Shown here: positions 8,952-18,056 of the stretch, piece after piece
Layout: each line of letters opens with the position of its first letter
How positions within the stretch are numbered: the stretch's first letter is position 1
Assembly: GCA_964346275.1 (NCBI GenBank)
Contig: CAYFUR010000036.1
Location: 1-34,310, forward strand
Direction of reading: 5' to 3'
DNA from: CAYFUR01 sp964346275
GTDB lineage: Bacteria > Sumerlaeota > Sumerlaeia > SLMS01
DNA length: 34,310 nt
Program-made: the position numbers and the translations under genes
Notes under the pieces: generated by a model
What the model was told of the DNA's origin: nothing
The model's input: only the letters and a program-made list of their open reading frames with translations
Databases searched by the model: none

Positions 8952-10019
8952 CTACTGGGCCGTGGGCGTGGCCGGTGCGTCGTCCTCGTCGTCGTCTATC
9001 CTGAGCCCTTCGCCGATTCCCACGATCCAGCAGCGATAACCCTTTGATGCGAACATTTTTTGAAGCTTTTCGCCTTTTCCAGGGCAAAGGAAGAAGAAGG
9101 AGCCTCCGCCGCCGGAGCCGTTGATTTTTCCGCCGAAAGCGCCGGCGGCGATGCCGTGATCGATCATCTCGTCGATTTCATCCACGGAGACCCCCAGATT
9201 GATGGAAAGCTGGCGGTGGTGCTCCGTGAGAAGCTGACCAAGAACGGCCTGGTCCTTAGAACGCAGCAGGATGTCGCGCGCGCGGTTTGTCAACTCGGTG
9301 TTGATGCGTGTTGCTTCGAAAAGGCGGCGCTCCTCCGGTTCCAGAGCGTTGGAATCGTTGCTCTGGGTCTTGAGGGCTTCGATGCGCTGGCGCGTTTCGC
9401 CGAGAACGCGATTGGTGTCTTTCGGGATCCCGGAATCGACAAGGAGAAATTCTCCCGGCCAGGCGGGGAGGCTTTCGACGCGGTAGGGCTTGGCCGTCTC
9501 CAGCCAGATCAATCCTCCGATTGCGGAGGCGAAATGGTCCATCATGCCGCCGGGGGAGCTGAATTCGACGACCTCGGAGCGATGGGCGAGGCGGGCCACG
9601 GCGGCGGCATCGCGGGCGCGTTGATCGCCGGCAAGGTGGAGCAACATGGCGATCCAGGCGATCTGGAGCGCGGATGAGCTGGAGGCGCCGCTGTTAATGG
9701 GTACTTTGCTGCGAACCGTGAATTCGAAACCGGAGGCCCAGCGAAGTCCTTCCCGCAAGAGGACGTTGAGCCCACCCCGGAGGTAGTCTCTCTCCCCCGT
9801 ATAGGCCGTTTCCTGGTGGGGGTCGAGGCGCAGCTCTCTGTCTATATCGGGTAGGAGGACATGGAACTCCGCTTCCTTGATGGGCCGGGCGGCGATTTCC
9901 ACCCGCAGGCCGATGGCGGCGGCGATCACCGGAAGGCCAAGATAGTCCTGGTGTTCGCCAAAGAGGCAGATGCGGCCCGGCGCGGAGACTGTGCAGGCGG
10001 GGGAGTCCTTCCTGTCCAT
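8952..10019 (-). CDS. GHMP-family sugar kinase, galactokinase-like
   Basis: This 355-residue GHMP kinase probably phosphorylates a sugar at C1. Motif 1 is APGRICLFGEHQDYLG (about 14-28), where galactokinases have PGRVNLIGEHTDYN. Motif 2 is the ATP loop INSGASSSSALQ (about 108-119). GGMMDHFAS near 157-164 matches the galactokinase GIMDQ segment with the catalytic Asp (D161). Motif 3 is GGKINGSGGGG near the C-terminal end. The closest guess is galactokinase, although related kinases for arabinose, fucose or heptose cannot be excluded. It starts three bases after the epimerase stop, so the two form an operon. The C-terminal acidic tail DDDEDD is not part of the fold. Confidence 0.8.
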   Translation of the reverse strand: MDRKDSPACTVSAPGRICLFGEHQDYLGLPVIAAAIGLRVEIAARPIKEAEFHVLLPDIDRELRLDPHQETAYTGERDYLRGGLNVLLREGLRWASGFEFTVRSKVPINSGASSSSALQIAWIAMLLHLAGDQRARDAAAVARLAHRSEVVEFSSPGGMMDHFASAIGGLIWLETAKPYRVESLPAWPGEFLLVDSGIPKDTNRVLGETRQRIEALKTQSNDSNALEPEERRLFEATRINTELTNRARDILLRSKDQAVLGQLLTEHHRQLSINLGVSVDEIDEMIDHGIAAGAFGGKINGSGGGGSFFFLCPGKGEKLQKMFASKGYRCWIVGIGEGLRIDDDEDDAPATPTAQ

Positions 10020-10022
10020 GGC

Positions 10023-10958
10023 TCACGCCCTCGCGTTTTGTATCGAGGGGAAGAGGGTCCGGCGAAGGCCTTCTTCCAGGCTGACCCGTGGCTTCCAGCC
10101 GAGGGCGTGGATCCGGTCGGTGTTTCCCCGCGAATGGCGCACGTCGCCGGGGCGTTCGGCGGCGTATTCGATGGTTGAGGTGGATCGGGCCGTCTCGATC
10201 ACCTGGCGCGCAAGGTCGTTGACCGTAATCCGCGTGCCGCAGGCGACGTTATAGACGCCGCCGCCTTTTTCCGCCGCGAGGAGATTAGCGCGGACAACAT
10301 CGTCGATATAGACGAAATCACGGGTTTGCTCTCCGTCGCCGTAGATTGTGAGGGGCAGATTGCGGCGGACGCGTTCGCTGAAAATCGCGATGGCGGCGGC
10401 ATAGGGCGAGTTGGGATCCTGGCGCGGGCCGTAGACATTAAAGTTGCGCAGGCAGGCGGTGGGCAGGCCAAAGCCTTCGCTGTAAAGACGCATGTAATGC
10501 TCGCCGGTGAGCTTTGTGATGGCATAGGGCGAGGCGGGAGCTGGCAGGTCGCTTTCCTTGTGCTGGGCCCGGTCGGCCATTCCGTAGATGGCGGAAGAGG
10601 ACGCAAAGACGACGCGGCGGACCTTCGCGGCGCGGGCGGCTTCGAGAACATTCAACGTTCCGCCGACGTTGATGGATTCCGTGAGGCGGGGCTTCTCCAT
10701 GGATTCGGGAACGCTGACCAACGCGGCCAGGTGGTGGACGTAATGGACGCCCGCCATGGCGCGCTCGACGGCGGATGGATCCTCGACGGAGGCCTCGATG
10801 AACTGGTGGGGAATGGCTTGCAGGTTCTCCCGGTGGCCGGTGCGCAGGGAATCCAGGACGACGACATGGGCGCCGCGCTCGGCCCAGGCCTGGGCGAGAT
10901 GGCTGCCGATGAACCCGGCGCCGCCGGTGATGAGAACCTTGGTTTTTGCCTCGGGCAT
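10023..10958 (-). CDS. NAD-dependent sugar-nucleotide epimerase (UDP-glucose or UDP-GlcNAc 4-epimerase type)
   Basis: This is a 311-residue extended short-chain dehydrogenase. The NAD-binding loop is TGGAGFIGSH (11-20) and the catalytic set is Ser in FASSSAIYG (about 119-126) with Tyr145 and Lys149 in SPYAITK. NFNVYGPRQDPNSPYAA and GDGEQTRDFVYIDDVV are typical of C4 epimerases of the GalE and WbpP type. Substrate is not settled by sequence; next to a galactokinase-like gene, UDP-galactose/UDP-glucose is likely, and UDP-N-acetyl sugars are the main alternative. AAGGT lies seven bases before ATG 10958. It is the first gene of the two-gene minus-strand operon. Confidence 0.88.
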   Translation of the reverse strand: MPEAKTKVLITGGAGFIGSHLAQAWAERGAHVVVLDSLRTGHRENLQAIPHQFIEASVEDPSAVERAMAGVHYVHHLAALVSVPESMEKPRLTESINVGGTLNVLEAARAAKVRRVVFASSSAIYGMADRAQHKESDLPAPASPYAITKLTGEHYMRLYSEGFGLPTACLRNFNVYGPRQDPNSPYAAAIAIFSERVRRNLPLTIYGDGEQTRDFVYIDDVVRANLLAAEKGGGVYNVACGTRITVNDLARQVIETARSTSTIEYAAERPGDVRHSRGNTDRIHALGWKPRVSLEEGLRRTLFPSIQNARA

Positions 10959-10989
10959 GGGACGGACCTTTTTCAGAATTCCGAGAGAG

Positions 10990-11020
10990 ATTAAAGGGGG
11001 GAGGGGCGTGGTCGAGGCAA
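10990..11020 (-). promoter_or_regulatory. Candidate promoter of the epimerase-kinase operon
   Basis: Read on the minus strand, TTGCCT (11020-11015) and TTTAAT (10995-10990) are separated by 19 bases, a slightly long spacer. The -10 matches the sigma70 consensus at five of six positions. Initiation near 10983 would leave a short leader containing AAGGT. The promoter lies inside an imperfect dyad, ATTAA(A)GGGG at 10990-10999 against CCCCTTAAT at 11021-11029, which could be an operator. Not tested. Confidence 0.4.
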
Positions 11021-11062
11021 CCCCTTAATCACCGGTGGGGGGGTGCAGGGATGGTCCCAGGT

Positions 11063-11090
11063 TTGCAACTCTTCGCTCAAAGCAGATTAT
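11063..11090 (+). promoter_or_regulatory. Candidate promoter of htpG
   Basis: TTGCAA (11063-11068) and GATTAT (11085-11090) are 16 bases apart and each matches the sigma70 consensus at four positions. Initiation near 11097 would give a leader of about 15 bases carrying GAGG. No CIRCE element or sigma32-type promoter is seen. Confidence 0.33.
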
Positions 11091-11111
11091 TCAAACGCCG
11101 AGGTGTATCCG

Positions 11112-12974
11112 ATGGCTACAGATGCGACTTCTCAAAAAGAGACCCACGACTTTCAGGCGGAAATTCAGCAGTTGCTGAGTATCGTCATCAACTCGCTTTA
11201 CACGGATCGCGAGATTTTCGTCCGTGAATTGGTTTCCAATGCGGCGGACGCGCTGGAGAAGGTGCGCCACGAGTTGCTTGTGAACCCGGATTTGCCGGGT
11301 AAAGACGATGAACTGGAAATCCGCATCGATGTGGACAAGGAAAAGAAGACCTTAATAATCGCCGACAATGGCATCGGGATGACCCGGGAAGAGCTGTCGG
11401 AAAACCTGGGGACGATTGCTCACTCGGGAACGAAGGAATACTTGCAGAAGGCGCTGCAGGCGGCAAAGGGGGGCGACGTGAACCTGATCGGCCAGTTTGG
11501 CGTCGGGTTCTACAGTTCCTTCATGGCCGCGAAGAAAGTGACCGTGGAAACGAAGTCGTATCATCCCGACTCACATGGCCTGGTTTGGGAAAGCGAGGGG
11601 GGAGGCACCTACAGCATTGCGGAAAAAGAAGGGCTGAGCCGCGGCACCCGGATTGTGATCGAGTTGAAGGACGACGCCGAGGAGTTCGCCGAGGCGGATC
11701 GCGTGAAGGAAATCGTCCGCAAGTTTTCCAACTTTGTTTCCTTTCCCGTGCTGGTGGATGGCGAGAAGGTGAACACGATCCAGGCGATCTGGAAGCGGAA
11801 CCGGTCGGATATTTCCGAGGAGGAATACAAGGAATTCTACAAGTTCATCGCCAATGCCTGGGACGAGCCGATGATGCGGTTGCATTTCTCGGCGGACGCA
11901 CCGCTGGCGATTCAGGCGCTCCTGTTCGTGCCGGAGCGGAACATGGAGGAATTCGGCTTTGGCCGCATGGAGCCGGGGGTGGACCTCTACTGCAAGAAGG
12001 TGCTCATCGATAAGCATCCCGATGAGTTGCTGCCCGAGTGGATGCGTTTCCTGCGCGGAGTGATCGACAGTGATGATCTGCCGCTGAACATCTCCCGGGA
12101 AACCATGCAGGATAGCCGCCTGGTCAAAAAGATTTCCAATGTCGTGGCGAGCCGCTTTATCCGGTTCCTGAACGAGCAGGCGGAAAAAGAGCAGGAAACC
12201 TATGGAAAGTTCTTTGAGACGTTTGGCCGCTTTATCAAGGAAGGGATCACGACGGACTTCAGCCATCGGAAGGACCTGGCGAAACTGCTGCGCTTCGAGA
12301 CTTCCAAGACCGAGCCGGGGAAAAAGACTTCGCTGGTGGAATATACAGGCCGCATGCCGGAAGAGCAGAAGGAGATTTATTTCATCAGCGGCCCTTCGCG
12401 TGAAGCGATCGAGGCGGGACCGTATGCCGAGGCGCTTATCGAGCGCGGCTACGAGGTGATCTATAATTTCGACCAGATCGATGATTTTGTTTTCGACCAA
12501 TTGGGCGAGTTCGACGAGAAGCCGCTGAAATCGGCGGACCGCGCGGATGTGAGTTTGCCGGACCGTGAAAACAAGGAAGAAGAACTCAGTAAGGAAGATG
12601 CCGATGCGTTGTGCGGCTGGCTGAAGGAGAAACTCGGCGAGAAGGTCGGTAAAGTGCGTCCCAGCAACCGCCTGGTCAAAAACCCGGCGGCGATTGTGAC
12701 GGAGGGTGGCATGACGGCTTCCATGCAGCGCCTGATGCAGGCGATGAACAAGGAAGCGGCAGGCGCGACCGGCGGCCAGTTGACGCTGGAGGTGAATCCA
12801 GGCCACTCGGTGATCCGGCGGCTGCACGAGCTGAAAGGTTCGGACGAGGCATTTGCCGCCGAGCTGGCCGAGCAGCTCTACGATAACTCGATGCTGGCGG
12901 CGGGCCTGCTTTCCGATCCCCGGGCCATGGTCAGCCGACTGAACGACTTGCTCTCTCGCGCGGCGGGCGCCTGA
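11112..12974 (+). CDS. htpG: Chaperone HtpG (bacterial Hsp90)
   Basis: HtpG is the cytosolic Hsp90 homodimer that remodels client proteins using ATP. The 620-residue protein has the GHKL ATPase domain with VSNAADALEK, DNGIGMT, GTIAHSGTKEYL and GQFGVGFYSSFM, then the middle domain with NISRETMQDSR, and the C-terminal dimerisation domain. The length is normal for bacteria. The reading frame opens at 11043, but ATG 11112 has GAGG eight bases upstream and begins MATDATSQKETHDFQAEIQQLL, the usual place for the fold to start. It stands alone on the plus strand between the minus-strand operon and the glycosidase and has its own terminator. Confidence 0.96.
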   Translation: MATDATSQKETHDFQAEIQQLLSIVINSLYTDREIFVRELVSNAADALEKVRHELLVNPDLPGKDDELEIRIDVDKEKKTLIIADNGIGMTREELSENLGTIAHSGTKEYLQKALQAAKGGDVNLIGQFGVGFYSSFMAAKKVTVETKSYHPDSHGLVWESEGGGTYSIAEKEGLSRGTRIVIELKDDAEEFAEADRVKEIVRKFSNFVSFPVLVDGEKVNTIQAIWKRNRSDISEEEYKEFYKFIANAWDEPMMRLHFSADAPLAIQALLFVPERNMEEFGFGRMEPGVDLYCKKVLIDKHPDELLPEWMRFLRGVIDSDDLPLNISRETMQDSRLVKKISNVVASRFIRFLNEQAEKEQETYGKFFETFGRFIKEGITTDFSHRKDLAKLLRFETSKTEPGKKTSLVEYTGRMPEEQKEIYFISGPSREAIEAGPYAEALIERGYEVIYNFDQIDDFVFDQLGEFDEKPLKSADRADVSLPDRENKEEELSKEDADALCGWLKEKLGEKVGKVRPSNRLVKNPAAIVTEGGMTASMQRLMQAMNKEAAGATGGQLTLEVNPGHSVIRRLHELKGSDEAFAAELAEQLYDNSMLAAGLLSDPRAMVSRLNDLLSRAAGA

Positions 12975-12996
12975 GCAAAAGCACCAGAGGAAATGA

Positions 12997-13035
12997 AAAC
13001 GGGGTCCGCATGATGCTGCGGCCCCGTTTCTTTTT
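12997..13035 (+). terminator. Intrinsic terminator after htpG
   Basis: AAACGGGG-T-CCGCA (12997-13010) pairs with TGCGGCCCCGTTT (13017-13029), leaving one bulged T and a six-base loop. TTTCTTTTT follows at 13027-13035. The hairpin ends 23 bases after the htpG stop and precedes the end of the convergent glycosidase gene. Confidence 0.88.
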
Positions 13036-13053
13036 ATGCGCCCTGGCTCGGTG

Positions 13054-14493
13054 CTACTTATAGCCCTTGAGGAACTTCTTCTCTTTCTCAAAAAGCTCAT
13101 AAGCCATCTCGCGGATTTCCTCGAGAGAGCAAACCGCTGATGTCAGAGGGTCGAGCATGAGGGCGTGGACGGCGGCTTCCTTGCTCTTCTCAATAGCTGC
13201 TTTCGCGGCGAGATCGAAGTAGCGCATGTTGGAATCGCAAATGGCCGCCATTTGCGGGGGAAGAGCGCCGTAAACCGTGGGGTTGAACCCATTGCGATCG
13301 ATCATGCAGGCGACCTCGACGCAGCCATCATGGGGAAGGTTGGAGATCAACGGCCCCGCTCCATCCCGAGTTTTGTTCATGACATTGCCGTATATGCGAT
13401 AGGGAGCATCCTTTTCCCGCGCCTCGATGATATAGGAGGCGTATTCCCAGGTGCGGTTGTCGGGGAGAGGGCGCTTCCCCTGGATCATTTCCTTGCGATG
13501 CTTGTCGCCGTCCCGGCGCCACTGGGGCCAGTTGTTGGCATAGAATCCCGACTCTCCGTCGTAGTTATCGCCCATGTATTTCTCGAGCAAATCGGCCCGT
13601 TTGCGGTAGTAGGGGAGGTATTCGCTGAGGTGGCCGGAGGATTCGGTAATAAAAGCGCCGAAGTGGAGCATCATATGTTTGCGAACGAGATCCGGGCGGT
13701 CTTCCGGATCTTCGACGGGCTTGCCGGCGAGGTGCTTGCGCGCCTGTTTCATGAGGCGGGGATAGAGATCCTTTCCCTTGTGGCGCAGCGTCGTAAACCA
13801 CGCGAGATGGTTGATCCCGGCGCATTCCCATTCCATTTCTTCGTAGGGGACATTGGCGCGATTGGCGAGTTGGCGGCTTGTGCCCTGGACGGAATGGCAG
13901 AGGCCGACGACCTCCATGGAACTGGCTCGGCCCGAAGCGAGGCAGAGCATGCTCATGGGGTTTGTATAGTTGAGGACGAGAGCCTCGGGGCAGAGGTCTT
14001 CCGCGTCTTTCAGGATATCCAGCCAGACGGGAATCGTGCGCAGGCCTTTGAACAGGCCGCCCGGGCCAAGGGTGTCGCCGATGCATTGGTCCACGCCGTA
14101 TTTCAAGGGGATATCGTTGTCCCACTTCACGCAGTCGACGCCGCTGACCTCGATGCAATTGATGATATAGTCTGAGCCGGGCAGGGCCTCGCGGCGCTTC
14201 GTCGTGGCCGTGATCATGCCGGGATCCTCGCCAAGGGACTCAGCAATTTTCCGGCAGAGTTTATAGATGATTTCCAGCCGTTTGCGGTCGATATCGACAA
14301 GAACCAATTCGACGCGTTTGCGGCGGGGAATGCGCAGGATGTCGCCGAGAAGAAACAGGGTGAAGCCGCTGCCGGCGCCCATGAACGTGACCTTGATGGG
14401 GCGATGAAAGGAACCGGGCATGCCTTCCTGTGTTTCCATGGCCTGCGAGTGCTCGACGTGTCCCTTGCTTGCCTTGCGTTTCTTTTTTGTCAT
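13054..14493 (-). CDS. Glycoside hydrolase family 4, alpha-galactosidase-like
   Basis: Family 4 glycosidases use NAD and a divalent metal ion and cleave by oxidation and elimination. This 479-residue protein shows the NAD loop GAGSGF (39-44), NYTNPM, the metal-binding Cys199 in GLCHSVQ and His229 in AGINHLAW, plus GDTLGPGGLFKGLRTIP, which resembles MelA-type alpha-galactosidases. Alpha-glucosidase or alpha-glucuronidase activity remains possible. The first 30 residues are a basic extension without a signal peptide, so it is cytoplasmic. The frame opens at 14508, but ATG 14493 has AAGGAA six bases upstream and is preferred. It could release galactose for the kinase and epimerase encoded 3 kb away on the same strand. 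Confidence 0.87.
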   Translation of the reverse strand: MTKKKRKASKGHVEHSQAMETQEGMPGSFHRPIKVTFMGAGSGFTLFLLGDILRIPRRKRVELVLVDIDRKRLEIIYKLCRKIAESLGEDPGMITATTKRREALPGSDYIINCIEVSGVDCVKWDNDIPLKYGVDQCIGDTLGPGGLFKGLRTIPVWLDILKDAEDLCPEALVLNYTNPMSMLCLASGRASSMEVVGLCHSVQGTSRQLANRANVPYEEMEWECAGINHLAWFTTLRHKGKDLYPRLMKQARKHLAGKPVEDPEDRPDLVRKHMMLHFGAFITESSGHLSEYLPYYRKRADLLEKYMGDNYDGESGFYANNWPQWRRDGDKHRKEMIQGKRPLPDNRTWEYASYIIEAREKDAPYRIYGNVMNKTRDGAGPLISNLPHDGCVEVACMIDRNGFNPTVYGALPPQMAAICDSNMRYFDLAAKAAIEKSKEAAVHALMLDPLTSAVCSLEEIREMAYELFEKEKKFLKGYK

Positions 14494-14536
14494 CTGAATT
14501 TCCTTCATTTTTGTTCATGTGATTTCCTCGGAGGGC

Positions 14537-14564
14537 AACATAGAGCGTGGGCGGGAATTTTCAC
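14537..14564 (-). promoter_or_regulatory. Candidate promoter of the family-4 glycosidase
   Basis: On the minus strand GTGAAA (14564-14559) and TATGTT (14542-14537) are 16 bases apart, each matching the sigma70 consensus at four of six positions. Initiation near 14530 would give a leader of about 37 bases that contains the AAGGAA used by ATG 14493. Confidence 0.33.
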
Positions 14565-14609
14565 GGATGCAAGAGCCAATCGCGCAAGAAATTCAAGGCA
14601 CGAATCGGA

Positions 14610-14638
14610 TTGACCCCGCTTGGGTCGTGCTGGATATT
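14610..14638 (+). promoter_or_regulatory. Candidate promoter of the RND operon with dyads
   Basis: TTGACC (14610-14615) and GATATT (14633-14638) are 17 bases apart. A short dyad, GACCC-CGCTT-GGGTC (14612-14626), lies across the -35 and spacer. A second, ATATTCC (14634-14640) with GGAATAT (14657-14663), spans the -10 and start region. Such dyads are what a repressor of an efflux operon would bind, but no regulator gene is adjacent. Confidence 0.45.
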
Positions 14639-14696
14639 CCGTATTATTCCTCTGTGGGAATATGTTCACTAATGCCAGTTTTGATCTGACTCTGCC

Positions 14697-17600
14697 ATGG
14701 ATTCTTCTCAATCGAATTCCAACCGCCTCGATGCTGTCTCCCGCGCTCTGGGGCGGTTTATCAATACCCCGGGACCGATCTTCATTGCACTGGTAGCGCT
14801 GGCGCTGGGCGCGGCCTCGCTGGTTCTGACGCCACGGGAAGAAGAACCCCAAATCGTTGTGCCGCTGGCCGACGTGATGGTGCGGGCGCCAGGGCTGAGC
14901 GCCCGCCAGGTGGAGCGGCAGATTGCCACTCCGCTGGAAAACCTGCTCTACCAGATCGAAGGAGTGGAATACGTCTATTCCATGTCCCGGGCCGGATCAG
15001 CGATCGTTACGGTGCGTTTTTATGTGGGTGAGGACCGCGAGGAATCGCTGGTCAAGATATATAACCAGATGTTCTCCAATACGGACAAAGTGCCCGAGGC
15101 GGTGGAGTCGTGGGTGGTCAAGCCCATTGAGGTGGATGATGTTCCCATCGTGATTGCAATGCTGTGGAGCGAAGACCCAGAGCAGACGGATGATCACGGA
15201 TTGCGGCGCCTGGCAGAGGAAGTTGTTCTGAAGCTGCAGGGTATTCAGAACACCAACGAAGTCGGGGTCACCGGCGGCCGGCCGAGGGAAATCCGAATCG
15301 AATTGAAGCCCGAAGCTCTAGCCGCCCGGCGAACGGCACCGCTGGATATTCTGCGTGCGCTGAATCTTTCGAATGATGAAATGCCCGCCGGTGATGTGAA
15401 AAACCTGAATCGCGAATTGGTGGTGCAGGCGGGGCTTTTCTTTCGAGATGCGGACGCATTGGCGGATTCCGTGGTGAATGTTGTCGATGGGCGGCCCGTC
15501 TATATGAAGGACGTGGCCGATGTGATCGATGGCCCGGCTGAGGCCGATGACTATACGTGGATTGGATTTGGCCCCGCCTCTGCCGGGGACGATCCGAAAA
15601 AAGGGGTTTTCCCGGCTGTTTCCGTTTCCGTGGCCAAGCGGAAGGGATCGAACGCCGTCTGGGTGGCGGATAATGTGCTGAACCGCCTGGAGCGCATGGA
15701 AGCCGAGCTGTTCCCTCCCCACGTGAACTATCGCATCATACGCAATTATGGCGAGACGGCGGACGAAAAAGTGAATGACCTGGCTTCGAGCCTTCTCGTA
15801 GCGATCCTGACCGTCGTTGTCTTTATCGGTGTGGTGATGGGATGGCGTTCGGCGCTCGTGGTAGGGCTGGCGGTACCGATCTGTTATGGGCTGACGCTCG
15901 GGGTGAACCTTTTTACCGACTATACAATCAACCGCGTGACGCTGTTTGCCCTGATTCTGGCAATCGGCCTGCTTGTCGACGATCCGATCACGGGAGTCGA
16001 TAATATCGATCGCTACCTTCAGATGGGCCGGTTCCGCCGGATCAAGTCGATCCTCCTGGCGATGCAGGAGGTCCGGATGGCGCTGATTATGTCGACAATC
16101 GCGATTATCCTCTCTTTTGTCCCGTTGTTCTTTATAACAGGAATGATGGGGCCGTATATGGCCCCCATGGCGTTCAATGTGCCGCTGGCGGTGATAGCGT
16201 CCACAGTGGTGGCCTTCCTGGTCACGCCCTGGCTTTCTCGAAAAATCCTTCGGCCCAAGGCGCGCGAAGCAGGATGGGATATACGCCAGACGGGCCTCTA
16301 CCGTTTCTACAATATGCTCCTCCGCCCGATGGTGACCAGCAATCGGAAGGCCGCTTTTTTCCTTGGCTTGGTTGGAGCCGCTTTCCTCTTGGCAAATATT
16401 CTGCCCGCGTTCCGGCTCGTCCCGCTCAAACTTTTGCCCTTCGACAACAAGGATGAGTTTCAAATCGTTGTCGATATGCCCGAGGGCAGGACCCTGGAAG
16501 AAGCGGAAGGTGTGACACGCGCCGTGGCGGAGTATCTCCGCACGGTGCCCGAGGTGAAAGAGTTTGCGGCCTTCGCGGGTACCAATTCGCCCATCGATTT
16601 CAACGGCATGGTGCGCCAGTATTATTTGCGCGAGGGATCAAACGTCGCGGATATTCGGGTGACTCTGGCTCCCAAGGGCCAGCGGGCGCACCAGTCCCAT
16701 GAGATCGTCCTGCGGATTCGAAACGATATCGACGAGATCGCAGCGAATCACGGGGCGATTATCAAGCTGGTCGAGACGCCGCCAGGGCCGCCGGTGATTT
16801 CCTCCATTGTCGTCGAGCTGTACGGCGAGCAGGCAACGCCCTATGAGCGGCTTCAGAAAGCGGCGCAAGACGTCGTTGCCCGCCTCGAACGCGAGCCCCA
16901 CGTGGTGGATATCGACACGAGCGTCGAGGCGGACCAGACAAAACTGATCTTCGAGACGGACAAGGAGAAGGCGGCTTTGTCGGGCATCGCGACGGAGGAC
17001 GTCGCCCAGACCATCGCTCTGGCCGTAGAGGGTGTGACAGCGGAACATTTAGAGATTCCCAGCGAGGCGAATCCCCTGCCCATTCGAGTGCAACTGCCGA
17101 TGGGCAGGCGCAATTCGCCAACGGACGTGGAGACGGTCACCGTGAAGGGGAGGCCGGGGATTGCGAAAGTTCGCGAGGGGGGCGGTGTGTCCGATGCGCC
17201 CCAGCCGCTGGTGCCGCTCGGCGAGATCGGAGAATTCTCGGAAACGCTGCAGGACAAGACAATTTACCACAAGCAGCTCAGGCCCGTGGTTTACGTCTAT
17301 GCGGAAACGGCGGGCCGGGCCCCCGCGGACGTGATCCAGGATGTTGCCTGGGACCGGGGAAAAGGCCCGGGAAAGACATCGTATAGACCTGTCGAGGATC
17401 GCACCTATCTGACTTTCGGGGCGGGGGATTCCTGGATGTTGCCGGATGATGTGACACCGGTTTGGTCGGGCGAGGGAGAGTGGAAAATCACCATACGTGT
17501 CTTTCGCGACCTGGGGCTGGCCTTTGCCGCGGCCATGGTGGGCATTTTCATCGTTCTCACGATTCAGACGAGTTCGGTGGCGATTTCGCTGATCATCATG

Positions 17601-18056
17601 CTGGCGATTCCGCTGACGGCGATTGGGATCATGCCGGGGTTCTGGGTCTTGAATTCCATCGGCGAGCTTTCCATCGACGGCCATCCGAACCCTACGTTTT
17701 TCACCGCCACAGCGATGATCGGCATGATCGCGCTCTCGGGGATTGTCGTGCGGAACTCGCTTATTCTCGTGGAGTTCATTCATCAGTCGCTGAAGGAAGG
17801 AATGGCTTTCGACGAGGCGCTTGTCCAGGCCGGAGCCATCCGCATGAGGCCGGTGGTGCTCACCGCCGGGACGACAATGCTGGGCAACCTGGTGATTACG
17901 CTGGATCCAATCTTCAGCGGCCTCGCCTGGGCGATTATTTTCGGGATATTCGCTTCCACGCTCTTTACGCTGGGGGTGATCCCAATCGTCTATTATCTTG
18001 TCTATAAGAATGTGGAAGGCCATGGAGTGCCTTCGGAAAGGGTCCTGGAAGAATGA
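14697..18056 (+). CDS. RND-family efflux transporter permease
   Basis: This 1119-residue protein is an inner-membrane, proton-driven pump subunit of the AcrB/HAE superfamily. It has one N-terminal helix (about 24-44), a large periplasmic loop, a helix bundle from about 363, a second loop and a second bundle. The proton-relay pair Asp428-Asp429 is in LLVDDPITG. In the later bundle, SGIVVRNSLILVEF has Arg1019 at the position of AcrB Lys940. The substrate cannot be read from sequence. It is followed by its fusion protein with a four-base ATGA overlap; permease-first order is the reverse of acrAB. No outer-membrane channel gene is in the window. No Shine-Dalgarno sequence is obvious before ATG 14697. 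Confidence 0.93.
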   Translation: MDSSQSNSNRLDAVSRALGRFINTPGPIFIALVALALGAASLVLTPREEEPQIVVPLADVMVRAPGLSARQVERQIATPLENLLYQIEGVEYVYSMSRAGSAIVTVRFYVGEDREESLVKIYNQMFSNTDKVPEAVESWVVKPIEVDDVPIVIAMLWSEDPEQTDDHGLRRLAEEVVLKLQGIQNTNEVGVTGGRPREIRIELKPEALAARRTAPLDILRALNLSNDEMPAGDVKNLNRELVVQAGLFFRDADALADSVVNVVDGRPVYMKDVADVIDGPAEADDYTWIGFGPASAGDDPKKGVFPAVSVSVAKRKGSNAVWVADNVLNRLERMEAELFPPHVNYRIIRNYGETADEKVNDLASSLLVAILTVVVFIGVVMGWRSALVVGLAVPICYGLTLGVNLFTDYTINRVTLFALILAIGLLVDDPITGVDNIDRYLQMGRFRRIKSILLAMQEVRMALIMSTIAIILSFVPLFFITGMMGPYMAPMAFNVPLAVIASTVVAFLVTPWLSRKILRPKAREAGWDIRQTGLYRFYNMLLRPMVTSNRKAAFFLGLVGAAFLLANILPAFRLVPLKLLPFDNKDEFQIVVDMPEGRTLEEAEGVTRAVAEYLRTVPEVKEFAAFAGTNSPIDFNGMVRQYYLREGSNVADIRVTLAPKGQRAHQSHEIVLRIRNDIDEIAANHGAIIKLVETPPGPPVISSIVVELYGEQATPYERLQKAAQDVVARLEREPHVVDIDTSVEADQTKLIFETDKEKAALSGIATEDVAQTIALAVEGVTAEHLEIPSEANPLPIRVQLPMGRRNSPTDVETVTVKGRPGIAKVREGGGVSDAPQPLVPLGEIGEFSETLQDKTIYHKQLRPVVYVYAETAGRAPADVIQDVAWDRGKGPGKTSYRPVEDRTYLTFGAGDSWMLPDDVTPVWSGEGEWKITIRVFRDLGLAFAAAMVGIFIVLTIQTSSVAISLIIMLAIPLTAIGIMPGFWVLNSIGELSIDGHPNPTFFTATAMIGMIALSGIVVRNSLILVEFIHQSLKEGMAFDEALVQAGAIRMRPVVLTAGTTMLGNLVITLDPIFSGLAWAIIFGIFASTLFTLGVIPIVYYLVYKNVEGHGVPSERVLEE

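Noticed and set aside
14261..14518. Short minus-strand open frame starting at 14518 with a good GAGGAAA site
   Set aside because: It overlaps the glycosidase gene in another frame, and its translation is basic and repetitive with no family resemblance.
15318..16463. Long minus-strand open frame opposite the RND permease gene
   Set aside because: Composition is Arg/His/Gln-rich, typical of the antisense of a GC-rich gene, while the plus strand clearly encodes the pump.
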